From Dichetophora obliterata (taxonomy: Eukaryota; Arthropoda; Insecta; Diptera; Sciomyzidae), in the NCBI GenBank assembly GCA_963920525.1, contig OY986439.1, positions 213,928,000 to 213,991,999 of the forward strand: 64,000 nucleotides of DNA. Direction: 5' to 3'. The position numbers and the translations under genes were made by a program. The notes beneath the pieces are model-generated. The model made no database searches. It was not told the origin of the DNA and saw nothing but the letters and a program-made list of their open reading frames with translations. Positions 46,040 to 57,889 of this stretch are shown piece by piece (positions within the stretch are counted from its first letter, which is position 1; the number at the start of each line of letters is the position of its first letter).

Positions 46040-48374
46040 AGTTATTTTGATTGTCGTATTCTGTACATTTCTGACTTGGATTTAGCTAACGTATTCAAGA
46101 TCACTTCATATTGAGTTCTATCCCAGCCTTTACACAAAGTCAACTACATATTTGCATGAAGAATTGACTTTTTCAACGATATATCACTGATATATATTTT
46201 TAATAAAATGTCGAAATTACAGCTAAAATAATTAAAAATGCTCTTAAATTTTTCTGATATCTTTGACTTTGACGTCAATTAAATTACTAAATGTTTTTGG
46301 CAATAATCTTTTATGTGGAAATAGTCTGAAGCCTTTGCCGCCTAACAAAAAATGTTACGGTAAATTCGAAAATCCAAGTATGCAGTTACAATATCCTCCC
46401 ACCATACATGAGATGCCAATTATGTCTCGGACCAAGTTTAATTTTACTGTTGGACAGTGTAATATGTTGAATTTGAATTTTTCGCCCATGTTTGAATAAT
46501 CTAATTTTAGTTAAGTTTTAGTTTATAAGCCATAGATACATTCCACTTTTTTTAATTTTTTATTATTACTTGCATTAAGTGCTAAATTTTTTAACAGTGT
46601 AATATAAATATATGTTGTTCTTTGGGTCGCATGGCGATACACGTTGAATTGTTTTTGCTATTCTTATGTCTTTTCACATTTTTGATAGTCTAACTGCCTG
46701 ACTTTCCGTCTGTCGAATAGAACCTAGCATTCCTTAATTCATATCATGTTTAATTCAACTTTTTTTATCTTCATTTTCTTATTTTTTTTTTTTTGTTCTT
46801 TGTCTTATTTTTTTATTTTTTTCTCTGTCTTAACTCTTTTGACTATCTTGTGAACATGACCCTAGTTGAGAAATATTTATGTTTATTTATTTAATTTCAT
46901 TTTAGTTTTTGCATAATGAATAAATTATTTAAAACTTCTTCTTTATGTTTTTCATCTTCTATCATAGCTTCAGAGTATGTGAATGAAAGCTTTTGAAGTG
47001 CACTGTAATCTGTGCTGGAGTCCAAAATCAGAAGTACAAAAACAATGTTGCATGTGTTGGCTTATATTTCATCAGAAATCAAAATATTCTAAATGTATGC
47101 AGAATTTCTTCAGGTGGAAATAAAGTTTAGGTTAGTGCTACTTTAAAGCTCTAGCATTTATAAAATATACAAATTTTATAATAATCTCGATAAAAACTCA
47201 GTTTCACTTTGATTTTTATGAGAGTAAGCATCACTTTTAAAACATTTTTTTAAATATATCTTCATTTGTGTGAAGACGCTTTATTAACATAACTTTTAAC
47301 CATCTAAAACAACAACACAAGCTTTGACATTTCAATTTGAGCTGTTCTAAAAATACACAGAAAAAATCGTCTTTAAAACAATTGATCCCACACTAAAATT
47401 AAAAACTTTTCTATTTCTGTACGATGCTGCGCTGCTCTAGTTTTTCTACTAACTTTTTATTTTAACTCAAAGTTAAAAAATAAAATGAAAAAAAAAACAA
47501 ACCCTACACACTTTTTTCTATTTCTCTGATCTGTCACAAGTAATTCCGGCAAATATTTTACTTTGACATCCGTTGCTTGTGTGTCCTGCTGCCTGTGTTA
47601 AGCTCACTTCAATGCACGCCCTACGCCTCTTCCATGTCTTTAAAGTGCTTTGCTGCTAGTCTGTGTGCCAAAAAGTGTTGCACTCTGCACTAAGTTCACA
47701 CACGGTGACGCCTTTTGAAGTGTTGCTGCTTGTTACTTTTACTTTGCTGCTTTGCTTTGCTTTGCCTAGCTTTAGTTTAGTTTTTCTTATATTTTTTTTT
47801 TAATGATTTCATGTATTTTGTGTAAGTTTTGCTTTTTTATTTCTTCGAACTTGTAAAAGTATTCCATTTTTTACTCGTCTGCTGTAGTTGTCTCGTACTT
47901 TAGGGTGGGTATTACAGAAGTTTTGAGTCTGTAAATGAAATAATTTCTATTTGCTCATCTTAAAATATCCTTTGTTTTTAGAACTCTTTTTCAGTTATAC
48001 TATCTATATTTTACCGACTATCTTTCATTGGTTACGAAAGAAATTTAATTTCTAAAAGCGATTTTGATATGACTTTTATGTTTTTGAGAAGAATTTTGAG
48101 TTACAACATAGCACTGTAAAATTTAAACAATCTGCCTCATTTAATAAAAAAAATTTGTACAAATTAGTTTAAAAAAACCCATATATGTCGCAGGCGATAG
48201 AATTATATGAGGCACTATGAGACACTAAAGTTATCAAAATGTTGTCAATATTTTAGCGGTCTTTTTTCTTTGAAAATTTTTTTAGAGTTTATTTTTTTCC
48301 ATAAAAAGTTCATTGCATGTGTGTGGAATACGAATAAAATTTCAGATTAATATCTTTAACAATAGCGAATAAAC
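46040..48374. other. Unclassified DNA with one GC-richer stretch
   Basis: Mostly AT-rich. Positions about 47560-47800 have higher GC, CTGCTGCC-type and TTTGCTGCTTTGC-type sequence and no repeat signature. This could be a conserved intron element or an untranslated exon of the kramer-like gene, but no coding frame or splice pair supports it. Confidence 0.35.
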
Positions 48375-48636
48375 ATCTGTATTAGACCGTCCCATTTTTT
48401 ACTTTTTTGAAAAGTTCCAGGGACATGTTGATTTCTGATTCTACTCTTAAAAACATGAATTTTTGTATATAACACTTTAATATTTACTTACAGTAAATAG
48501 CCGCGCAAGCGGCTTTTCGGCTAAAAATTCATTTTTTCGAAAAAACAAGAAATTTCTTTTTCAGTATTTTGCATAAACTAATCAAATTTTCCATTTTATG
48601 CTATAAGAAAAATTGCATTTTGTTCAGTACATTTTT

Positions 48637-49164
48637 CTTAAAACTCTGCAAAGTGAAATTTTGATTATAATTTTTTCGAAAATTTGATAACTTCAACTCA
48701 CATCACCCCACGTTACAAGAGCATGAAGAAGAAGTTTATGACTATGTAAATTTCGAATTTTTAGAATTCTTAAAACTCTGCAAAGTGAAATTTTGATTAT
48801 AATTTTTTCGAAAATTTGATAACTTCAACTCACATCACCCCACGTTACAAGAGCATGAAGAAGAAGTTTTTGACTATGTAAATTTCGAATTTTTAGAATT
48901 CTTAAAACTCTGCAAAGTGAAATTTTGATTATAATTTTTTCGAAAATTTGATAACTTCAACTCACATCACCCCACGTTACAAGAGCATGAAGAAGAAGCT
49001 TTTGACTATGTAAATTTCGAATTTTTAGAAGTCTTAAAACTCTGCAAAGTGAAATTTTGATTATAATTTTTTCGAAAATTTGATAACTTCAACTCACATC
49101 ACCCCACGTTACAAGAGCATGAAGAAGAAGTTTTTGACTATGTAAATTTCGAATTTTTAGAAAT
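48637..49164. repeat. Four tandem 132-bp repeats inside the left arm
   Basis: Copies start at 48637, 48769, 48901 and 49033, each beginning CTTAAAACTCTGCAAAGTGA. They are nearly identical, differing at a few bases (TTTATGAC or TTTTTGAC, GAAGTTT or GAAGCTT, GAATTCT or GAAGTCT). The period is a multiple of three, yet no frame stays open, so this is not a coding repeat. One diverged copy is present in reverse orientation in the right arm at about 50640-50800. Confidence 0.93.
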
Positions 49165-49304
49165 CGAAAAAAATTCAATTTTATTTTTATTAAACTTAGC
49201 TACGTAAGCAGGTATGTTAAAGTTATATGTATATGATATTAGCTTTAATTGCAAGACAATCAACTTTATTTTTGTTATGTGCAATTATTTGAATGACTTT
49301 TTCT

Positions 49305-49546
49305 GTGGTCACAAGGAATAATGACTAAACTGAAAGTATCGGAAAAAACGATATTTTTATTGCACTAACTCCGACCTTTTTCCCGAAATATATGAACCGT
49401 TACAAACGAAATATGTGTAGACATAAGTGATATTCTATTATGTGTAATAAGTTTTTTCCTGCATCCTTCCAAAGATTGGCAATAACGAAAATGGCGTATC
49501 GCTTTTTTACGATAGCTTGAGTTTAGTCATTCTTCCTTGTGACCAC
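49305..49546. repeat. 242-bp MITE nested in the hAT-like element
   Basis: The left end GTGGTCACAAGGAATAATGA and the reverse complement of the right end GTGGTCACAAGGAAGAATGA match through CTAAACT. Both then continue with a TATCG stretch and a mirrored AAAAACGATA/TTTTTTACGATA segment. Target duplication not resolved. Confidence 0.78.
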
Positions 49547-50273
49547 GGATTTTATAGTATTGATCGGATATTGATCATTCTTCGAAAAAACATCAATCTA
49601 AAGCACAGACTTAAGTGCGCTTGTTTTTTTAGAAGGGGAAATCACAATCTCGTGTATTTTGGAAATTTGTGCTTTTGTAAAAAATTTTAAAAATTTCTTA
49701 TCAATTGTGAACGGTCTTTTTGGTATAATTTGCTACATTTGTTGTAAATGCTACATGTATAATTTTTTACATAAAATTCACAGCTTATTGATGAAAAGCA
49801 AAATTTTTTTTTACTAAAAATTACTAAAACTCAATTTCATGTCGAAAAAATCTTGAAGCACAATTAATTGGTTTTTTTATTTGCTTATGTTCCATATCAG
49901 TTCTATTTGCCTTTACTTTTTTTCATAATCAGCTGTCAGTTTGCAGTTTAGTATTGCAATGTATAGTAAATCTAAGCTATGGTTTTTGCTGTTGCATATA
50001 TGCAATAGCGCAGTTAATGCATTCCTTTTTATTTTCTTAGTGTAGAGTAAAAATATGTTCTACCATTTTGCAAATACTATGATGCAAAACCATTTGCACC
50101 GGATTGTGAATAGCCCTAGTATGTTCTCAGCATTGCGATGCAATTGTTTTGTTGCTATGAGTTGGCCTTTGAGACCTTCGCTGGCTTTACTATACTAACA
50201 GTCTTTCAATATTTTATCTTGTAAGGAATTTAATAAGATGCATCCTTCCTTGTGGAGCACGAATTAAAATTTT

Positions 50274-50471
50274 TTGGAAACTAAAAAATTATTTGAAAAT
50301 TCAACAACTTTAAATTATCTAGCAGAAAGAGACTTGGAGCTTCTTACTATGGTAAATAATACGTGGACAATGGATCCAGAACATCAAAATGGTGTTTTTC
50401 AAGTAATTGATCATTTGAATAAAAAACATCCGGACAACAGAACGCGTACAATACTTCGCAATTTAAACTAA
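50274..50471 (+). CDS. Unrecognised short open frame inside the hAT-like element
   Basis: The frame opens after a stop at 50265-50267 with no early ATG; the first ATG is about 26 codons in. The product is hydrophilic and of normal composition (for example LAERDLELLTMVNNTW and VIDHLNKKHPDNRT), unlike other fortuitous frames here. It may be the last piece of the transposase of this element or a captured exon. I recognise no domain. It could also be chance. Confidence 0.25.
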   Translation: METKKLFENSTTLNYLAERDLELLTMVNNTWTMDPEHQNGVFQVIDHLNKKHPDNRTRTILRNLN

Positions 50472-51116
50472 TGTCATATAATTTTTTTTCCTATGATTAT
50501 TTGCATACCTACTTTAGACGTAGATTTACGTTTAATAAAAATAAAATTGAATATTTTTCGGAAAAACTCACTGTGTGGTTTTGTTGGTTTTTATAAAATA
50601 TACCTTATCATAAATCTTCGAAATAAACATAAAAATTTTTGCTGTAAAATTCTTTAAAATAAAATATTTACATAATTAAAAAATTCTTCTTTCTGCTCTT
50701 GCAACACGGGGTAAAGTGAATTGAAGCTATCAATTTTTAATTTTTATCAAAAATTCATTTAAATTCATTTAAATCAAAATTTCACTTTGCAAAGTTTTAA
50801 AAAAAAATGTACTGAACAAAATGCAATGTTTCTTATAGCATATGATGAAAAATTCTATTAAATAAGTGTAAATTGATAAAAATTGTTTCGTTAGTATCAA
50901 AGTTATAGGCAAAATACTGAAGAAGAAATTTTTTGTTTTTTCCAAAAAAAGAATTTTTAGCCAAAAGTCTTTTTAACCGATTGCGCGACTATTTACCGTG
51001 AGTTAATATTAAAGTGTTATATACCAAAATTCATTTTTTAAGAGTAGAATCAGAAATCAACGTATCCCGGGAACTTTTCGAAACACGTTGAAAAAGTGGG
51101 ACGGTATAATCTGTTT

Positions 51117-52020
51117 ACTATAGAACAAATTGCATGTCCAATTAAAATTTAAAACGCGGTTTTCTGAAAAAAGCATTTTTAAAAACTGTGCCAAGGATTA
51201 TGGAAAAACTATAAGTTGGATGGAACTCAAACTTTTTACCTATTTTGTCATCGCCAAACATACTAAGGTCCTTAGATTCATCAAACACCTTAAATATTTA
51301 AGGTAAATAATCTGCCATGGAAGAATTTTCAAAGTTATATAATTGCAATTTGGTAATTGCATGCCTTTGTCGTAGGTAACATTCTTGGTTTAGATGTCTT
51401 TTGTTAAACAAATTTCGTTTTATATAGGAACATGCAAGTTGCTTAAAATTTCCAAGAAATTGACACCACGAAAACTTTCGTACTTGAAACACACAAAAAG
51501 TTTTAAGTATTAATTTTATTTTTTGGTGAAACAGAAAAAAATATCAATCAAAAATGAAGGTGCTGGTTTGAAAGTGAATAACTCGGTCATGTTACAAAGG
51601 ATTGCATTAATTTTTTTTTTAATTTTGATTAATTCTCCGTCCACTCGTGTTTGAATCCTTTTCATTTTCGTTTCCCTTGTAATTTTTCTAATTTTCCAAA
51701 AAAAAAACCATAACGAATATCAGTATTTCGCCAAAAACTTTGGTAAAAATATTTGTTGTTGATATATTTGTTGTTGAAAATATTCGTAACCAAAAATTTA
51801 TTTTTGAATGTTCTTTCATACGGTTTGCATAAATGTAGGGTTGATTTAAATATTCTATTGTAAAAATTTAAAAACGTTTTATACGATCGAAAAATCAAAC
51901 CTAGCACTGTCATAATTAACTTTATTTTGTATTTTTGTAATTTTTTTTGCATAAAAAGTAATGGGGTAGTGAAAGAATCATGCCAATTTCTCAATTAGTT
52001 TCTGAGTTATACTCTCAAAT
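51117..52020. other. AT-rich DNA, possible body of a Helitron-like fragment
   Basis: It directly continues the Helitron-like 5' end at 52021-52202 on the minus strand, but has no independent signature. The 110-codon minus-strand frame at 51662-51994 is AT-driven and not a credible gene. Confidence 0.35.
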
Positions 52021-52202
52021 ACCCCTTTAAACACTGCCACAGCAACAACAGCGCCACCTACCGGGTCAAATTTTGGATCTAAGCCATCTACAGACCCAGC
52101 CGCACACACACACACCAAATTTCATCAAAATCTGTTCAGCCATTTAGGAGGAGTTCAGTGACAAAACCATGGACAGAAGAATTTTATATATGTATAAAGA
52201 TA
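52021..52202 (-). repeat. Helitron-like 5' end fragment
   Basis: Read on the minus strand it starts TCTTTATACATATATAAAAT. Then comes TTTTGTCACTGAACTCC, TGAACAGATTTTGATGAAAT and a GTGTGTGTG run, then GGGTCTGTAGATGGCTTAGA and CCGGTAGGTGGCGCTG. A TC start with an ATATATAAAA stretch followed by CTGAACxGATTTTGATGAAAT is a familiar layout of insect Helitron families. No Rep/helicase part is seen. Confidence 0.55.
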
Positions 52203-52706
52203 GCAAAAACTATAAGAATATCCTCAATCATTCCTAAAAATTAAAAACTCGTTTTTTTTAGAACGTTTAAAGATAAAAAATTGGGTCATTTTTCAAGTTG
52301 TTCGTTCAAAGTGTCGCCAAAAAATAAACATTGGCTGACAATGGCTACTCTAAATTTTTTTAGAGTTATCTTTCATATGAATATCGATATTTTCATTTAT
52401 CTCTTTTAGAAGTAGAGAAACCGTTTGCACTGTTTTTGAGTTCGAAAATTAAGTTCACACTGCGAAAGGCTTATAAGGGTACATAGAAGGGCAAAAACAA
52501 AAAAACAAAAATTCCATATATATACTTAGTAGCACTCGGTTAAAAATTGTAATCCAAACTTTGGTTTAAAGGAATTTTTAATCCAAAAATAACTACTTTT
52601 TAATCCAAACATTAGTTTAATTTAGCTGGGTCTGAAACCTATGTTCCTGAAAAGAACATACTTTTATTCGTAATGATTCAAAATAAGCGAAACTATGTTA
52701 ACAACT

Positions 52707-52770
52707 GAGTTGCATGAGTGCATAAGGCATTGGACCAGCACATCAGAGGACGTGTGTTCAACTCACGAAC
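52707..52770 (+). other. tRNA-like module 1
   Basis: The A-box-like part (GAGTTGCATGAGTGCATAAG) is decayed. The B-box-like TGTTCAACTC is at 52755-52764. Aligned with module 2 it differs at many sites in the A-box part and few in the rest (GAACCAGCA/GGACCAGCA, AGAGGACGTGTGTTC). Confidence 0.4.
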
Positions 52771-52899
52771 TGGTCAGAACATTTTTTTATTTTATTTTTA
52801 GCTGGATCTCGAGCCCACGTTTTCTGCTCGCTTGCTTACTTACTGCAAGCCTACTTGCATTCGTTATGATGCAAAATAAGCGTAACTTTCTAAACAAAT

Positions 52900-52970
52900 G
52901 AGATGGCCGAGTTGATAAGGTGTTGAACCAGCACAACAGAGGACGTGTGTTCGAATCATGAACTGGTCAG
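52900..52970 (+). other. tRNA-like module 2, better preserved
   Basis: The A-box-like TGGCCGAGTTGATAAGG at 52904-52920 and B-box-like TGTTCGAATC at 52948-52957 are close to the pol III consensus, and resemble the D and T arms of Ser or Leu tRNAs. The ends do not pair into an acceptor stem, so it is probably tRNA-derived rather than a working tRNA. Confidence 0.45.
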
Positions 52971-53222
52971 GAAAGTTTTTTATTTGAAGTTGCTTTTTTA
53001 AACTTTTTTCGGGTTGAAAACTAATCTTTTTTGGATTGAAAAAGTTTAAGCTTTACCTAGGATTCTAATCTTTTAAATAAATCTTTTAATAAAAAGTAAT
53101 CTATTTTTGGTGTTGTCCTCTAAATTTTAAACTTTCTCTTGGATTAAAAAGTAATATTTTTTTGGTGTTGTCCTATAAGTAATCTAAAAAAGTTCAAAAA
53201 TTTAGTCCAAGATTTTTAATCG

Positions 53223-54780
53223 TATGTTGTTGTATGTACAGGTGTCTTTTTAATTATATTTAAAAAAAAAATTCGCAACAGAGTTTTGTTGTCAGCCGTT
53301 CAGATAAAAAAAGACTCTTTAAGGCTTGAAGACTCTTAGCCGAAGTAGCTGATAGTTTTCGAGCAAAGGTTATTTCAAAAAAACTTACAAATAAAATTTT
53401 CTATCTCAAGAGTTTTATAATTTTTTGTGTAACTTACGGCACAATTTTAAAACTTTAATAGCAGTGTTTTTAAATGCTCAAGGTTCGAAAACTATCTCTT
53501 CAGTGGTGTTTCGTTGTTTGGAAACACAAATTTTTTTGAGGTGCACATTTTTCTAATAAAATCTATAATGGATTTTCTATTCTTTAATTACATAAAAAAT
53601 TCTTAACAAAATTAATCACTCTAAAATTGTGAAAAATATTCCTTTAAAGAGACGACACATAGTTACATAGTACAGCAAAAGTTAAAAATTACTCTCGATT
53701 GAGCGCCCTTTTAAAAATACCGAAAAAATTTTAATTACTATTATTTTTTTTTTTTTCTTGAAAGCCCACTTCATATTATATCGACAACTATTGCACTAGT
53801 GTTTTGCACTTTTCAAATAGATAACATCTTATACGAAAATTATCCCACAAGCATCCTAAAAACCTTGCCTTAAGATGGTGTCTTAGCCTTCTTTGTACCC
53901 GATTCTCAACTTTCAGTTCATTATTGTGTCTTTACCTTCCATTACGAAGTTATAATTTTTGATGCATTTTGAGTTGTTTTTTGGCGAGAATGTTGGATTG
54001 AATGACGAGAGTAATGATGGCTTCCAAAATCGCTATATAAAATTTCGGTCGAAAACTGTGGATCTTTTCTCCACAAAGTCCTGTATATGGAATTTTTAGT
54101 CACGTATAATTCAATAATTAAAACTAGATAAATTTTTCAATAATTAAATGTTCACTTGTGTGGCGAATTGTGCCGTCAAACGAAGACATGTTATGTGGAT
54201 TAGTCCAACACATTTCTTGAAGAATGCTGATTTTGGTTTTACAGCTGACTAATTTCTAAAAGCTATGACGGGGGATGTTTTTCCATAATGAAATGTGATC
54301 TGTCATAAAATTTCTACTGAAAAAATTATCACTAAGAGAAAATATAATTCAGGTGAAATATTTCTTAACCGATGGTGGTCCCTTAAATTTACTATAGACT
54401 TAAACTATTTTTGCTGTGCAATGTAAAAAAGCGACTGAAGTCAACAAAACTAATTATATCTATAATTACACATTTGACTTTGTCCAACAACTTTTCTGCT
54501 GCGTTTCCTTATTGTGTTTCCTTTTTTTGCTCTTTAAAGAGCACAAAAGAAAATCGCAGGAAAAACAAGATGAGACAAACACATAACTCAGCCACCGACC
54601 AACCAACCGGCCTACTATACGATGATCATGATGTTGATGATGATGGTTATGATGCCTTGCGTCAATAGCATGGAGCGCACAGTGATGCGATTGGTACAAC
54701 TTAGACGGAAAATATTATTTTGTGGATTTTTTTTTGGTATGTTTTGATTTGGTATAGGAAACTACAAAAAAACTATTTCA
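53223..54780. other. Unclassified AT-rich DNA
   Basis: No gene or paired repeat end is recognised. The part around 54580-54670 has ATGATGATG-type triplets. Confidence 0.4.
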
Positions 54781-54787
54781 AAGAAAA

Positions 54788-55240
54788 TTGGACAAGTGGG
54801 CGTTGCAGCTGCCATACAACTAAAACACATTCTGTGCTATATATTATCTTGGAAAGGAGATAAGCTACGATATCAAAATTAAGCACAGACGACTAAGATG
54901 TAACTTCCAAAATATGTTAAAAATTTCGGTTCGATTTGACATGTGGGCGTGCCAGCTGCCAAACACATTTTGTGCTATATCTTAGAAAGGAGATAAGCTA
55001 CAATAACAAAATTAAACACAGACGTTTTATATGTGGTTTCCAAAAAGTGCTAGCAATTACTGCGTGATTTGACAAGTGGGCGTGGCAGCTTCCAAACAAC
55101 TTTAACACATTTTGCACTGTATCTTGAATGTACGTTAACAGCAACACTAATAGAATTATCGATTGATAACTAATATGTGATCTTAAAAAATCTTGCTAAA
55201 TTTCGGTAGGATTGGACAAGTACGCGTAGCACCTCCGATA
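54788..55240 (+). repeat. Helitron-like tandem block, about four units
   Basis: TTGGACAAGTGGGCGTGGCA-like cores recur near 54788, 54938, 55070 and 55210, followed by CACATTTTGTGCTATAT, then GGAGATAAGCTACGATA. Spacing is 130-150 bp. Related to 26160-26953 but clearly a different subfamily. Confidence 0.55.
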
Positions 55241-56249
55241 TATGTGAAATATATTTTGGCCCATAATTAAAAAATGAGAATAGCTGCTAGTGATGATGAT
55301 CAAGAATATATATTAAGGTGGCTCAATTACTTTTGTGATAAATCGTACCCCCAGGGCGTATTCTATGGGTAATTTTAAGCAACTTTTCTGAAGAAACCAT
55401 AGATCGAAATTGGATTTCAAGGCCCCGAAAATTTAAAAATATCTATTATACTGGGCCAAACCGGGTAATTTATCAATATTAAGCAATACTTTGTGTAAAA
55501 ATAAGATAAAAATCATAAAAGTGTTATGGTAATTTCCTGGATAAAAAATTAGAAGAAGTTCCTGAACAACACATCGCTCCTCATGTCATTGTAGGGTCTA
55601 GGGCCGAAATTATTTAAAATTAAAATTGATGTTATTAAAGCTTATTTAAAAACTTTTTTCTACAGGGAGCTCAGTATATATTTAAAATTTGTTATCTCCG
55701 GTTCTAGCAATCAGCTCTACTCCAGTTTTAATTATAATTCTACTCCACTCTTCTCTATAGTAGCATTTTAACGTAGGAACAACGTAGAATTTAAAACAAA
55801 ATGTCGAAATTATCGAATATTTTAAGAGTTCAGTTCGGCTTTGAATTCATAAGAAAAAGAAAAAATCTATAAATCTTTAATTTAAATTCAACGTACGGAG
55901 AGGAATGTGCAACTATTTACCAGTGTTTCGAAACGTGCAATAGAGAAGAATCGCTAAGAAAGTATGGCGGTGACATTAAAAAGCCACGAAAAATTACCAC
56001 GGCTTGCTTGAAAACAAACAAGATTTCAAGAGAGACGGCGTTTCATAAAAATTTTTGTATATTCCTTAATTTTGTTTTTGTAATATCTTTTAGTTTTATT
56101 TTTTTTCAATTTTGTTTATCAATATTTTTTAAAAATAACTAAAATACAAATTACTTAAATAATACTGTCGTTATAAGGTTAAGTGTTAATCTTATTGTTT
56201 AACTAATTTTTCATGATGACTTTGCTAAACATGTCGATTACAAATCAGG

Positions 56250-57342
56250 CGTTCGGGGTATCAAAAGTTAGAGGAACTCATAAAAACGATTTCTGCATAC
56301 TTTTTTTTCAAATCGGAGAAAATTTATCGGAGCGTTTTTGATTATCCTGAAGGTCTTTTTGTTAAAAAACATGTTTTGTGCTTGTAACTTTTTATTTTTC
56401 AAAGAACACATACCCAAATCCGCAAAAAAATATAAATTCTTTACTTATACCAACATTTAGGCAAAAAGAAATTTTTTAACTTATGTTTTATTATTACTCT
56501 TATTGACCTCCAAACATAGAATTATTTGCTAAAAATAAATTTTGTTAAAACCTCTGTAAAAGACACATTTTCCATTGGATTTACGTAAAATTGATCTTGT
56601 TGGAAAGGGATTAAAAAAAAATAAAAAAAGAAAGCACTTTAAAATCTCTTGAAAAGTATACAATTTTGGAATCACTTCAAAATTTATTATAATAATAAAA
56701 GATACTTTTTTCCAGCAGTTTTAATAAAATGTGTTTCTTAAACAGTAAAAATATCTTTTTTATAGGTCAATAAGAGTAATCATTTTATGAGCGTTGGACA
56801 AGGGGGCGTAACATGCCGGGTTTCAGCTAATAAGTTATAATAACTAATTTTTAAAATTATTTTGGGCCTAAAAGAAATTTGTTTTTTTAGCAGATTTCTA
56901 AAGTCGATTACTGACGTTTAGTCGTTTTTCACACACAGATTTGTTTTAACCGATATATTAAAATAAGGTATAATTTAATTTCTTTCCAACAAGATCAATT
57001 TTAGGTAGATCCAATGAAAAATGTGTTTTTACAGGGGTTTTGACAACATGTGTTTTAAAAATAGCAAAAAATTATATGTTTGGAGGTCAATAAGAGTTAT
57101 AATAAAACATAATTTAAACAATTTCTTTATGCCTAAATGCTGGTATAAGTAAGGAATTTATATTTTTAGAAGATCTGGATATGTGTTTTTTGAAAAATAA
57201 AAAGTTACAAGCAAAAAACATGTTTTTTACAGAAAGAACCTTCAGGAGAATCAAAAACGCTCCGATAAATTTTCTCCGATTTGAAAAAAAATTATGCAGA
57301 AATCGTTTCTATGAGTTACTCTAACTTTTGAGAACCCGAACG
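56250..57342. repeat. Foldback nested in the TTAA element
   Basis: Arms of about 370 bp match in opposite orientation. Shared stretches are CGTTCGGG, TCAAAAGTTAGAG, TCGGAGAAAATTTATCGGAG, CTTGTAACTTTTTATTTTTC, CCAACATTTAGGCAAAAAGA-like sequence and TCTTATTGACCTCCAAACAT. The target duplication is unclear. Confidence 0.8.
56783..56830 (+). repeat. Helitron-like 3' tail fragment
   Basis: GCGTTGGACAAGGGGGCGTA, then ACATGCCGGGTTTCAGCTAA, with T as the next base. This is the same terminal sequence as at 26953 and 61942, here in the loop of a foldback. Confidence 0.6.
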
Positions 57343-57889
57343 GCGGAATGTAAATTTTGATCCGGTCTAGTGTTGATGCTTTTTAACCCATTCTTACACA
57401 AATTTTTGCTTTGCATTAATAGAGTACCCGGCTATTTTTCAATTTTCGGGGGCTCGAAATCCAAGTCCGACTAATGGTTTCTTCGGTAAAGTTGCTTAAA
57501 ATCATCCATAGAATACGCCTGAGGGGTACGATTTGCTACTTTTTTTCACACATACAAATTGACCCACCTTAATATATATATACTTTTTTATACCCGCCAT
57601 GCCTACTTGGCAGGCGTTACAAATGGAGTAGCAAAATCAATATGGCCCTACCGTAGCTCAAATAATTTGAACGTGAAAAATTTTTCGCACAGTGTAATAA
57701 ACACAATAGCCGCATTTTTACCTTTCCTTTCAGCGACCAGCTGATTGTGATTTGTCCTAACCAAATGTTCAACTACATTTTATTTAGAATTTCATCAGTA
57801 AAAATGACGTTCGGGAAACAAAATTTATAACCTGATCAAAGAATTCATCATTTTGTTAATCGCACCAAAGCACGAAAAACTCCACACAG

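Larger units (their letters stand above)
48383..51108. mobile_element. hAT-like long-TIR element with an amplified arm
   Basis: The ends read TAGACCGTCCCA and, reverse-complemented from the right, TATACCGTCCCA. Flanking octamers ATCTGTAT (48375-48382) and ATCTGTTT (51109-51116) differ at one base, fitting an 8-bp target duplication. The arms extend about 380-500 bp. They share TTGATTTCTGATTCTACTCT, TATATAACACTTTAATATT, GCTAAAAATTC and CATTTTGTTCAGTACATTTT. In the left arm, one 132-bp segment exists four times (48637-49164), while the right arm has one diverged copy. It contains a nested MITE (49305-49546) and one unrecognised open frame (50274-50471). Confidence 0.82.
52543..53222. repeat. 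Foldback-like element with two tandem tRNA-like modules
   Basis: The outer parts are rich in TTTTTAATCC and its complement in opposite orientation, and the ends share CGGTTAAAAAT and CGATTAAAAAT. The middle is a direct duplication of about 190 bp. Each half contains ATTCGTAATGATTCAAAATA-like sequence followed by a tRNA-like stretch and AACTGGTCAG. No target duplication was found, so the limits are approximate. Confidence 0.5.
55317..57568. mobile_element. Long-TIR element with TTAA target
   Basis: The ends read GGTGGCTCAATT and, from the right, GGTGGGTCAATT, flanked by TTAA at 55313-55316 and 57569-57572. The inverted match continues about 200 bp: AAATCGTACCCC, GGCGTATTCTATGG, TTTTAAGCAACTTT, GAAACCAT and CCCGAAAATT. 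TTAA suggests a piggyBac-type element, but the ends lack the usual CCC, so a TA-targeting element is possible. The interior contains a second foldback (56250-57342) and a Helitron tail. No protein is recognised. Confidence 0.78.

Noticed and set aside
48637..49164. CRISPR-like or coding tandem repeat
   Set aside because: Repeats are contiguous with no spacers, the genome is eukaryotic, and all frames contain stops.
51662..51994. 110-codon minus-strand frame as a gene
   Set aside because: Lys/Phe/Asn-rich product of AT-rich sequence next to a Helitron-like end; no domain.
52900..52970. Functional tRNA gene
   Set aside because: A and B boxes are good but no acceptor stem forms and the sequence is part of a repeated element.
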